Positions 1-5,039 of a stretch of DNA of 5,039 nucleotides are shown piece after piece. The notes under the pieces were generated by a model that was not told the DNA's origin, ran no database searches, and was given only the letters and a program-made list of their open reading frames with translations. The stretch covers positions 1 to 5,039 of the forward strand of contig JACOVB010000098.1 in the NCBI GenBank assembly GCA_016177555.1, in the 5' to 3' direction. The first letter of the stretch is position 1, and every line of letters starts with the position of its first letter. Position numbers and translations under genes: made by a program. The stretch is from Candidatus Rokuibacteriota bacterium. Lineage in GTDB: Bacteria; Methylomirabilota; Methylomirabilia; Rokubacteriales; CSP1-6.

Positions 1-212
1 TCGGACACGTCCAGCGAGACGATGTCCTCGAGGCCCGCGATCACTTTCTCCATCCACAGGTAGCCGACGACGAGCGCCTCGAGCTGGAAGGGGGAGCAGA
101 GGAGGGTGAGGAAGCGACTGCCGTTGACGTAGATCGCGAGCAGCTGCTCGCGCACAACCTCGGCCTTGACCTCCTCGAGCCGGCCGCGGCTCACCCGCAG
201 GTAGGTCCGCAT
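1..212 (-). CDS. fdhD: FdhD-like sulfur-carrier protein, N-terminal part (cut by window edge)
   Basis: Only the first 70 codons are present; the gene runs off the low-coordinate end. FdhD proteins pass sulfur from a cysteine desulfurase to the molybdenum cofactor of formate dehydrogenase in the cytoplasm. The visible part matches the start of the FdhD fold: a short lead, then VVREQLLAIYVNG (residues 19-31), TLLCSP (36-41) and LEALVVGYLWMEKVI (44-58), corresponding to the family pattern of E-x-L-x-I-x-VNG, a TP/SP turn, and LE-L-V-GFL-x-EG-I. The usual EG of that last motif reads EK here, so this may be a divergent member. The catalytic CxxC loop lies outside the window and cannot be checked. 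The ATG at 212 is the only ATG, GTG or TTG in frame after the truA stop, and it has AGGA seven bases upstream (220-223). It lies 60 bases downstream of truA on the same strand. Confidence 0.7.
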   Translation of the reverse strand, partial: MRTYLRVSRGRLEEVKAEVVREQLLAIYVNGSRFLTLLCSPFQLEALVVGYLWMEKVIAGLEDIVSLDVS

Positions 213-272
213 GGCCTTATCCTGCCGATGCCCCGCGGCAAAGGCAAGCCGCTCGCCGGCGGAGCTCGTGGC

Positions 273-1016
273 TCACGTGGGATAGAGCACGCGTACGAGC
301 GAGAGCCCCTCGGGGGGCGCCGTGGCACCGGCAAGGCTCCGGTCGCGCGCCACCAGCACCCGCCCGAGCCAGTCCGGCTCCCGCGCTCCGCGCCCGACCT
401 CCACGAGGCTGCCCGCGATGTTACGCACCATGTGATGGAGGAAGCTGTCGGCCGACAGCAGGATCCCGAGCCGGCGCTTCCTCAGCACGAGGCGGGCCGA
501 GCGGATCGTGCACATCGGAGTCCGCCCGCGGCCGGCCGCGGCGCAGAAGGCGGAGAAGTCATGCGTGCCCAGGAGGAGCCGGAGCGCGCGCGCCATGGCC
601 TCCGCCTCGAGGACGTACGGCGCATGCCACGCGTAGCGGCGGAGGAACGGATCGGCCGGATGCCCCCGGTCGATCAGGTAGCAGTAGCGCTTGCCCCGAG
701 CCCAGCGCCGGGCGTCGAATCCCGGCGGCGCCTCGCGGGCCTCGAGGACGCGGATCGTGGCGGGGAGCAGGGCGTTGAGCGCGCGCCCCAGCGCCGCCGG
801 GGCCATGGGCGAGGCGATGGCGAGGCTCGCCACTTGCCGGAGGGCGTGGACGCCGGCATCGGTCCGGCTCGCCCCCACGACCTTCACGCGCTCGCCCAGG
901 ATGCGCTCGCAGGACTGCATCAGGAGTCCCTGGACCGTCGGGCGGTCGGGCTGGGACTGCCAGCCGGAGAGGTCCGTGCCATCGTAGGCCAGGGTGAGGC
1001 GAAGCGTGCGAGTCAT
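273..1016 (-). CDS. truA: tRNA pseudouridine(38-40) synthase TruA
   Basis: This cytoplasmic enzyme converts uridines 38, 39 and 40 of the tRNA anticodon arm to pseudouridine. The chain is 247 aa, normal for TruA. It opens with the family strand LRLTLAYDGTDLSGWQSQ (residues 5-22). The catalytic aspartate is D53 within GASRTDAGVHA (48-58). The substrate-binding region follows with FDARRW (100-105) and the tyrosines of KRYCYLI (109-115). The second domain has GTHDFSAFC (150-158) and HHMVRNIAGSLVEVGRG (194-210), including the conserved arginine R198. The ATG at 1016 places the family N-terminus correctly and is preceded by a G-rich stretch that can act as ribosome binding site. It starts 32 bases after the asd stop, so it is probably co-transcribed with asd. 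Nothing suggests damage. Its presence in an amino-acid operon reflects common gene order rather than a shared pathway. Confidence 0.97.
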   Translation of the reverse strand: MTRTLRLTLAYDGTDLSGWQSQPDRPTVQGLLMQSCERILGERVKVVGASRTDAGVHALRQVASLAIASPMAPAALGRALNALLPATIRVLEAREAPPGFDARRWARGKRYCYLIDRGHPADPFLRRYAWHAPYVLEAEAMARALRLLLGTHDFSAFCAAAGRGRTPMCTIRSARLVLRKRRLGILLSADSFLHHMVRNIAGSLVEVGRGAREPDWLGRVLVARDRSLAGATAPPEGLSLVRVLYPT

Positions 1017-1048
1017 GCCCCCCGCCCCGGCGCCGGGAACGGCCTCAC

Positions 1049-2050
1049 TCAGCGGATCAGGAGCTCGGCGATCTGGATCCCGTTCAGCGCGGCGCCCTTG
1101 CGCAGCTGGTCGCCCACGACCCAGAAATTGAGGCCGTTGGCCAGGGACAGGTCCTCGCGGATGCGTCCCACGAAACAGTCGTCCTGGCCCTCCACGGCCA
1201 CCGGCATCGGGTAGCGATTCTCCGCCGGATCGTCCCAGAGCCGGAGTCCCGGAAACCGGGCGAAGGCCTCGCGCGCGCTGGCCGCGCTCACCTTGGTCGC
1301 CGTCTCGGCGTTGACCGCGATCGAGTGCGCGGTGAACACGGGCACCCGGACGGTCGTGGGCGAGACCGCGAGGTCGGGCAGCTCGAGGATCTTCCGGACC
1401 TCGTGCACCAGCTTCATCTCCTCCCCCGTGTACCCGCTCTCGCCGAACGTGTCGATGTGCGGGATCACGTTGAAGGCGATCTGGTGGAGGAAGTACTTCG
1501 GCGTCAGGGCCTCGCCGCGCGCCCAGGCCAGCGTCTGGCTGCGCAGCTCCTCGACCCCGTTGACCCCGGCGCCCGAGACGGCCTGGAAGCTGGTGGCGAT
1601 CACCCGGAGCAGGCGGCCAGTGTCATGGAGCGGCTTGAGCGGCATCACGGTGACGATGGTCGTGCAGTTCGGGCAGGCGACGATCCCGCGGTGCCCCTTG
1701 ACGGCGTGGGCGTTGATCTCGGGGACGACCAGGGGCACGGTGGGATCCATGCGGAAGGCGCTGGACTTGTCCACCACGACGGCGCCCGCCTTGACGGCCT
1801 GCGGCGCATACTCCCTGGACTGGGCGGAGCCGGCGGAGAAGAAGGCGATGTCCACTCCCGTGAAGGCCCCGGGCGCTACCTTCTCCACGCGGACACGCTC
1901 CCCCTGGAACGTGACGGTCTTGCCCACCGACCGCTCCGAGGCAAAAGCCCGCAACTCCCGCACCGGGAACTTCCGCTCCTCCAGGATCCTGAGCGTCGTC
2001 TGCCCCACCGCCCCCGTGACACCGACCACCGCCACCCGCACCCCGTTCAT
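1049..2050 (-). CDS. asd: aspartate-semialdehyde dehydrogenase
   Basis: The enzyme reduces aspartyl-4-phosphate with NADPH to aspartate-4-semialdehyde, the branch point to lysine/diaminopimelate, threonine and methionine. The 333-aa product is full length for the shorter Asd type found in Gram-positive and many other bacteria. The nucleotide-binding loop is VVGVTGAVG (residues 8-16). The catalytic cysteine is C129 in ACPNCTTI (125-132). Q156 in SFQAVSGAG, R235 in RVPVF and H242 in TAHSIAVNAE occupy the other active-site positions. The acidic/basic substrate motif TGEEMKL is at 208-214. The reading frame stays open upstream to 2326, but the ATG at 2050 gives the family N-terminus, and the upstream part is only the antisense-frame content of leuB. 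A purine-rich GAGAAAGGA (2061-2069) lies ten bases before the ATG, a slightly long but usable spacing. It follows leuB by 19 bases. Confidence 0.97.
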   Translation of the reverse strand: MNGVRVAVVGVTGAVGQTTLRILEERKFPVRELRAFASERSVGKTVTFQGERVRVEKVAPGAFTGVDIAFFSAGSAQSREYAPQAVKAGAVVVDKSSAFRMDPTVPLVVPEINAHAVKGHRGIVACPNCTTIVTVMPLKPLHDTGRLLRVIATSFQAVSGAGVNGVEELRSQTLAWARGEALTPKYFLHQIAFNVIPHIDTFGESGYTGEEMKLVHEVRKILELPDLAVSPTTVRVPVFTAHSIAVNAETATKVSAASAREAFARFPGLRLWDDPAENRYPMPVAVEGQDDCFVGRIREDLSLANGLNFWVVGDQLRKGAALNGIQIAELLIR

Positions 2051-2060
2051 ATCCGTAGGA

Positions 2061-2069
2061 TCCTTTCTC
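2061..2069 (-). promoter_or_regulatory. ribosome binding site of asd
   Basis: The minus strand reads GAGAAAGGA immediately after the leuB stop, ten bases before the ATG at 2050. It is the only Shine-Dalgarno-like sequence near that start and supports choosing it over upstream starts in the long open frame, which would run through leuB. Confidence 0.6.
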
Positions 2070-3155
2070 TCAGTACGATCGCTCGAGCTCGCGGGCGATG
2101 AGGTCGCCCATCTCGCGCGTCCCCGCCGTCGTGCCGCCGGGCGCGGCGATGTCCCCTGTCCTGTGGCCCTGCTCGAGCACGCGGAGCACGGCGGCCTCGA
2201 CGCGGTCGGCGTCCGGGCCGCGGTCCAGCGAGTAGCGAAGCAGCATGGCGGCCGAGAGGATGGCCGCGATGGGGTTCGCCAGGCCCTTGCCGGCGATGTC
2301 CGGCGCCGTGCCGTGCACGGGCTCATACAAGCCCACGCGCCCGCCGAGGCTCGCCGAGGGCAGCATCCCCATGGAGCCCGCCAGGATCGCCGCCTCGTCC
2401 GAGAGGATGTCGCCGAAGGTGTTCTCCGTCACGATCGTGTCGAACTGGGTGGGCCGGTTGACGAGCGCCATGGCGCAATTGTCCACCAGGACGTGCTCCA
2501 CGGTCACCTGGGGGTACTCCTTCGCCACGCGGATCACCACCTCGCGCCAGAGCTGGGACACCACCAGCACATTGGCCTTGTCCACGGAGGTGAGCCGTTT
2601 CTTCCGCTTCATGGCCACGTCGAAGGCCGCCCGGACGACGCGCTCGATCTCTCGAGAGGTATAGGCCATGGTGTTCACCGCCCGCTCGCTGCCGTCGGCG
2701 AAGGCCTCGCGCCCCCGCGGCTCGCCGAAGTAGAGCCCGCCCGTCAGCTCGCGGACGACCATGAGATCCGTCCCCTCGACCACCGACCGCTTGAGGGGGG
2801 AGGCATCCACCAGCATGGGGAAGCACCTGGCGGGCCTCAGGTTCGCGAACAGGTCCAACTCCTTGCGGATCCGGAGCAGCCCGCGCTCGGGGCGGGTTTC
2901 GTGCGGCAGCGAGTCCCACTTGGGCCCGCCCACGGCGCCGAACAGGATCGCATCGCTCTGCTCGCAGAGACGGAGCGAGGACTCCGGCAGCGGTCCGCCC
3001 GTGGCATCGATGGCCACCCCGCCCACCAGGCCCGTCTCGAACTCGAAACTCGCCCCCGTGGCCTTGCCGATCACATCGAGGACACGCTGGGCCTCCGGTG
3101 TGACCTCCTGGCCGATGCCATCACCGGCCAGCACCGCGATCCTGTAGGTGGGCAT
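2070..3155 (-). CDS. leuB: 3-isopropylmalate dehydrogenase
   Basis: LeuB oxidises and decarboxylates 3-isopropylmalate with NAD to 2-ketoisocaproate, the last leucine-specific step before transamination. The chain of 361 aa is normal for the family. It shows the N-terminal motif [10 protein letters not shown] (residues 9-18, with Q16 where Pro is usual), GAVGGPKWD (73-81) and the isopropylmalate-specific helix with R97, R107 and R135. Y142 lies in TGGLYFGE and K193 in DKANVL. The metal ligands are D225 in LVDNCAM and D249 and D253 in the isocitrate/isopropylmalate dehydrogenase signature starting [10 protein letters not shown] (245-254). [15 protein letters not shown] supplies the nucleotide-binding loop. 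Context beside leuA favours LeuB over homoisocitrate or tartrate dehydrogenase. The ATG at 3155 is two bases after the stop of the preceding 41-codon ORF and lacks a well-placed Shine-Dalgarno, so translational coupling is likely. Confidence 0.97.
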   Translation of the reverse strand: MPTYRIAVLAGDGIGQEVTPEAQRVLDVIGKATGASFEFETGLVGGVAIDATGGPLPESSLRLCEQSDAILFGAVGGPKWDSLPHETRPERGLLRIRKELDLFANLRPARCFPMLVDASPLKRSVVEGTDLMVVRELTGGLYFGEPRGREAFADGSERAVNTMAYTSREIERVVRAAFDVAMKRKKRLTSVDKANVLVVSQLWREVVIRVAKEYPQVTVEHVLVDNCAMALVNRPTQFDTIVTENTFGDILSDEAAILAGSMGMLPSASLGGRVGLYEPVHGTAPDIAGKGLANPIAAILSAAMLLRYSLDRGPDADRVEAAVLRVLEQGHRTGDIAAPGGTTAGTREMGDLIARELERSY

Positions 3156-3157
3156 GG

Positions 3158-3283
3158 CTAGGCGACCCGCCCCTTCGTCTTCGCCACGTCGTTCATCAGG
3201 CCACCCGCCGCCCTGATCTCCTGGGCGAAGGCCGGACGCGGCTGGGCCTGGTAGGTCTCTTCCCTGGTGATCGTCATTGCCAT
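3158..3283 (-). pseudogene. leuD: 41-codon ORF resembling the LeuD C-terminal tail; probable remnant of leuCD
   Basis: The ORF starts ATG GCA ATG and ends in TAG, encoding 41 residues. The stretch from [14 protein letters not shown] through [15 protein letters not shown] resembles the end of the small subunit of 3-isopropylmalate dehydratase (the shorter, ~165-aa archaeal/bacterial LeuD type), where a T-G-x-x-Y/F-x-x-P segment is followed by F-x-x-EI-x-x-AGGL-x-x-Y. The similarity is judged from memory of the family. Typical family residues differ at several points, for example E for G after TR, R-P-A for a proline-rich turn, and D for the aromatic after GGLMN. The rest of LeuD and all of LeuC are absent. 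The ORF has its own AGGA eight bases upstream (3292-3295) and ends two bases before leuB, so it may still be translated and may help load ribosomes onto leuB. By itself it cannot supply isomerase activity. It could alternatively be an unrelated small protein. Confidence 0.55.
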
Positions 3284-3296
3284 GGAGTTGTTCCTG

Positions 3297-3312
3297 CGGC
3301 CCCTAGGGGCCG
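3297..3312. repeat. 16-bp perfect palindrome spanning the leuA stop codon
   Basis: CGGCCCCTAGGGGCCG reads identically on both strands and contains the leuA TAG at its centre. In RNA it could fold as a GC stem of about six pairs with a CTAG loop. There is no following U-run, so it is not a standard intrinsic terminator. It could slow ribosomes or RNA decay, mark a deletion junction, or be a chance result of high GC content. Confidence 0.6.
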
Positions 3313-4856
3313 ACCTCCTTCAGCTTCAGCTTCTGGCCACCAGCCGGGTGCACCAGCCGGTTCAGCGCGTTCACATAGGCCCGGGCGCTGGCCTCGATGA
3401 CGTCCGTCGAGCTCCCCTTGCCGGTCACCAGCGTTCCATCGAAGTCCACCTTCACCGATACCTCCCCGATGGCATCCTTGCCGCCCGTGATGGCCCGGAG
3501 CTGATAGTCCTGCAGCCGTCCCTTGAGCCCCGTGATGGCGTCGATGGCGTTGAGCACGGCGTCCACCGGGCCGTCCCCCACGCCCGAATCCTGGAAGACC
3601 TCCTGCTCCTTCCGGAGCTTGATCGTCGCCGACGGGATCACGCCGGTGCCGCTGATCGTGTGCAGGTACTCCAGCGCGTAGGTCTCGGGCACCTGGGTCA
3701 TCTCGTCCTGCACGATCGCCATGAGGTCCTCGTCGAAGATCTCCTTCTTCTTGTCCGCGAGGTCCTTGAACTTCTTGAAGGCCTTGCCGAGCTCGGCCTG
3801 GTCCAGCTCGAACCCCAGGTCCTTGAGCCGGGCCGCGAGGGCGGCGCGCCCGGAGTGCTTGCCCATCACGAGCTTGTTGGCCGCGCGGCCGATGTCCTCC
3901 GGCCGCATGATCTCGTACGTGAGCTTCTCCTTGAGCACCCCGTCCTGGTGGATGCCCGCCTCGTGGGCGAACGCGTTCTCGCCGACGATGGCCTTGTTGG
4001 GCTGCACGTGAACTCCGGTGACGTGGGAGAGGAGCCGTGAGGACCGGAAGATCTCCTCGGTCCGGACCCGGGTTTCCACTCCGAAGTAGTCCTTCCGCGT
4101 CTTGAGCGCCATCACGATCTCCTCGAGGGAGGCGTTGCCCGCCCGCTCCCCGATGCCGTTGATGGTGCACTCGATCTGCCGGGCCCCGTTCTGGATCGCC
4201 ACCAGCGAGTTTGCCACCGCCTGGCCCAGGTCGTTGTGGCAGTGCACCGAGAGGACCGCTTGGGCACTGTTCTTCACCTGCTCGCGGATCCGGGCGATGC
4301 GCTCGCCCCACTCCCTGGGGATGGCATAGCCCACCGTGTCGGGGATGTTGACGGTCCGGGCGCCCGCGTCGATGACCGCCTCGAGCACGTCGCACATGTA
4401 GTCGAAGTCCGTGCGGGAGGCGTCCTCGGGCGAGAACTCCACGTCCTCGCAGTAGCCGCGCGCGTGCGTCACCGCCTCCACCGCGGCCTTGAGCACCTCC
4501 GCGCGGCTCTTGCGGAGCTTGTACTTCAGGTGAATGTCCGAGGTCGCCACGAAGGTGTGGATCCGCGGCTGCCGGGCGTACTTGACGGCCTCCCACGCAC
4601 GGTCGATGTCCATGAGCCCGACGCGGCTGAGCCCGCAGATGATGGGCCCCCCGGCGAGCCCTCCCACCTGCTTGGCGACCTCGCGCACGGCCTCGAAGTC
4701 CTCATCGGACGAGATCGGGAAGCCGGCCTCGATGACGTCCACGTTCAGCCGGGCCAGCTGGCGCGCCATCTCCAGCTTCTCCTGCCTGTTCATGGAGAAG
4801 CCGGGAGCCTGCTCGCCGTCCCTGAGAGTGGTGTCGAAGATGATCACGCGATCCAT
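3303..4856 (-). CDS. leuA: 2-isopropylmalate synthase
   Basis: LeuA condenses acetyl-CoA with 2-ketoisovalerate to form 2-isopropylmalate, the first committed step of leucine synthesis. The 517-aa chain has the usual two-part layout. A TIM-barrel catalytic domain (about 1-275) contains DTTLRDGEQAPG (8-19, with R12 and D13) and the second signature VHCHNDLGQAVAN (204-216, metal ligands H205 and H207). It ends with NGIGERAGNASLEE (233-246). A linker region with NAFAHEAGIHQDG (294-306) and MGKHSGR (331-337) follows. The C-terminal regulatory domain (about 390-510) has GVGDGPVDAV (425-434) and GKGSSTDVIEASARAYVNAL (479-498), the glycine-rich leucine-binding elements, so leucine feedback inhibition is expected. 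Citramalate synthase is less likely given leuB and the full regulatory domain. The frame is open to 4958, but the ATG at 4856 gives the family N-terminus and has GGAGGA seven bases upstream. Confidence 0.97.
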   Translation of the reverse strand: MDRVIIFDTTLRDGEQAPGFSMNRQEKLEMARQLARLNVDVIEAGFPISSDEDFEAVREVAKQVGGLAGGPIICGLSRVGLMDIDRAWEAVKYARQPRIHTFVATSDIHLKYKLRKSRAEVLKAAVEAVTHARGYCEDVEFSPEDASRTDFDYMCDVLEAVIDAGARTVNIPDTVGYAIPREWGERIARIREQVKNSAQAVLSVHCHNDLGQAVANSLVAIQNGARQIECTINGIGERAGNASLEEIVMALKTRKDYFGVETRVRTEEIFRSSRLLSHVTGVHVQPNKAIVGENAFAHEAGIHQDGVLKEKLTYEIMRPEDIGRAANKLVMGKHSGRAALAARLKDLGFELDQAELGKAFKKFKDLADKKKEIFDEDLMAIVQDEMTQVPETYALEYLHTISGTGVIPSATIKLRKEQEVFQDSGVGDGPVDAVLNAIDAITGLKGRLQDYQLRAITGGKDAIGEVSVKVDFDGTLVTGKGSSTDVIEASARAYVNALNRLVHPAGGQKLKLKEVGP

Positions 4857-4863
4857 GGTGGCG

Positions 4864-4869
4864 TCCTCC
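4864..4869 (-). promoter_or_regulatory. ribosome binding site of leuA
   Basis: GGAGGA on the minus strand ends seven bases before the ATG at 4856. It is close to an ideal Shine-Dalgarno and decides the leuA start against the upstream ATG at 4958, which would add 34 residues overlapping the pssA 3' end and unlike any LeuA N-terminus. Confidence 0.85.
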
Positions 4870-4878
4870 GCTGTGCGT

Positions 4879-5039
4879 CTAGTGTGAGTCTCGAGGTGCT
4901 TTCTCGGCCGACACGGCCCCATCCCAGCGGCGCGCCCACACGGGGCGCGAGGGGCCACTCAGGACGTAGGCCGAGAAGAGCACGAAGAGGAACCACTGCG
5001 GATGGGTGGCGACGATCAGCACCGCGAGCACGACGAGCA
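4879..5039 (-). CDS. pssA: CDP-diacylglycerol-serine O-phosphatidyltransferase, C-terminal end (cut by window edge)
   Basis: The last 52 codons of a gene entering from the high-coordinate edge are visible, ending in TAG at 4879-4881. They encode a hydrophobic stretch, LVVLAVLIVATHPQW followed by FLFVLFSAYVLSGP (residues 1-29 of the fragment), then a polar tail rich in Arg and Trp. This pattern of a final membrane segment ending in Y-x-LSGP matches the C-terminus of the PssA type of CDP-alcohol phosphatidyltransferase, which makes phosphatidylserine in the inner membrane. The catalytic CDP-alcohol motif lies outside the window, so the identification rests on the membrane tail and on the known placement of pssA directly ahead of leuA in many bacteria. 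The gap to leuA is 22 bases. It could be another polytopic membrane protein. Confidence 0.65.
   Translation of the reverse strand, partial: LVVLAVLIVATHPQWFLFVLFSAYVLSGPSRPVWARRWDGAVSAEKAPRDSH

Noticed and set aside
1026..1037. 12-bp palindrome CCCGGCGCCGGG between asd and truA as a terminator
   Set aside because: There is no T-run on either strand, the whole gap is 32 bases, and short GC palindromes are expected by chance at this base composition.
228..1214. 328-codon open frame on the plus strand
   Set aside because: It is antisense to truA and the end of asd and has low-complexity Arg/Gly/Ala composition; a shadow frame.
1293..3161. 622-codon open frame on the plus strand
   Set aside because: It lies opposite asd and leuB, which have complete catalytic motifs; its translation is rich in Arg, His, Gly and Ala with no recognisable domain, as expected of an antisense frame in GC-rich DNA.
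3303..4596. 440-codon minus-strand frame overlapping leuA
   Set aside because: It is an alternative frame of leuA with Gly/Arg-rich, motif-free translation; leuA itself is clearly the real gene.
4857..4878. Leucine leader peptide, T-box or other attenuator before leuA
   Set aside because: The gap is only 22 bases and is occupied by the ribosome binding site; there is no room for a leader or riboswitch.
4857..4958. Possible 34-residue N-terminal extension of LeuA from the ATG at 4958
   Set aside because: It overlaps the pssA 3' end, has no LeuA similarity, and the ATG at 4856 has a near-ideal Shine-Dalgarno.

Overview
The window is a GC-rich (roughly two-thirds G+C) bacterial segment in which every supported gene lies on the minus strand. 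Reading in the direction of transcription, from high to low coordinates, the order is: the 3' end of a phosphatidylserine synthase-like gene (pssA), leuA, a 41-codon ORF resembling the C-terminal tail of LeuD, leuB, asd, truA and the 5' part of an fdhD-like gene. Gaps between genes are 22, 19, 2, 19, 32 and 60 bases, with no terminator-like hairpin plus T-run between any of them, so this looks like one operon-like transcription unit. Both ends of the window cut through genes.

The central genes serve amino-acid synthesis. LeuA (2-isopropylmalate synthase, 517 aa) commits 2-ketoisovalerate to leucine. LeuB (3-isopropylmalate dehydrogenase, 361 aa) performs the oxidative decarboxylation two steps later. 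Asd (aspartate-semialdehyde dehydrogenase, 333 aa) supplies the aspartate-family branch (lysine, threonine, methionine, and isoleucine through threonine). All three have full-length chains and intact catalytic motifs. TruA (tRNA pseudouridine synthase, 247 aa) and the FdhD-like sulfur-carrier protein are housekeeping or maturation factors carried downstream.

The most notable point is what is missing. The isomerase step between LeuA and LeuB needs LeuC and LeuD, and those genes commonly lie between leuA and leuB in this kind of operon. Here only about 150 bases separate the two genes. They hold a 41-codon ORF whose sequence looks like the last ~35-40 residues of LeuD. The simplest reading is an in-place deletion of leuC and most of leuD that left the 3' end of leuD, with a Shine-Dalgarno and a stop codon two bases before the leuB start. 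An assembly collapse could give the same picture.

The order pssA-leuA-(leuCD)-leuB-asd-truA with such base composition suggests an uncultured soil or sediment lineage near Methylomirabilota/Rokubacteria or deltaproteobacteria-like groups. That placement is inference from gene order and composition, not from a search. No RNA genes, mobile elements, CRISPR arrays or convincing promoters were seen. Apart from the leuCD question the region is ordinary.
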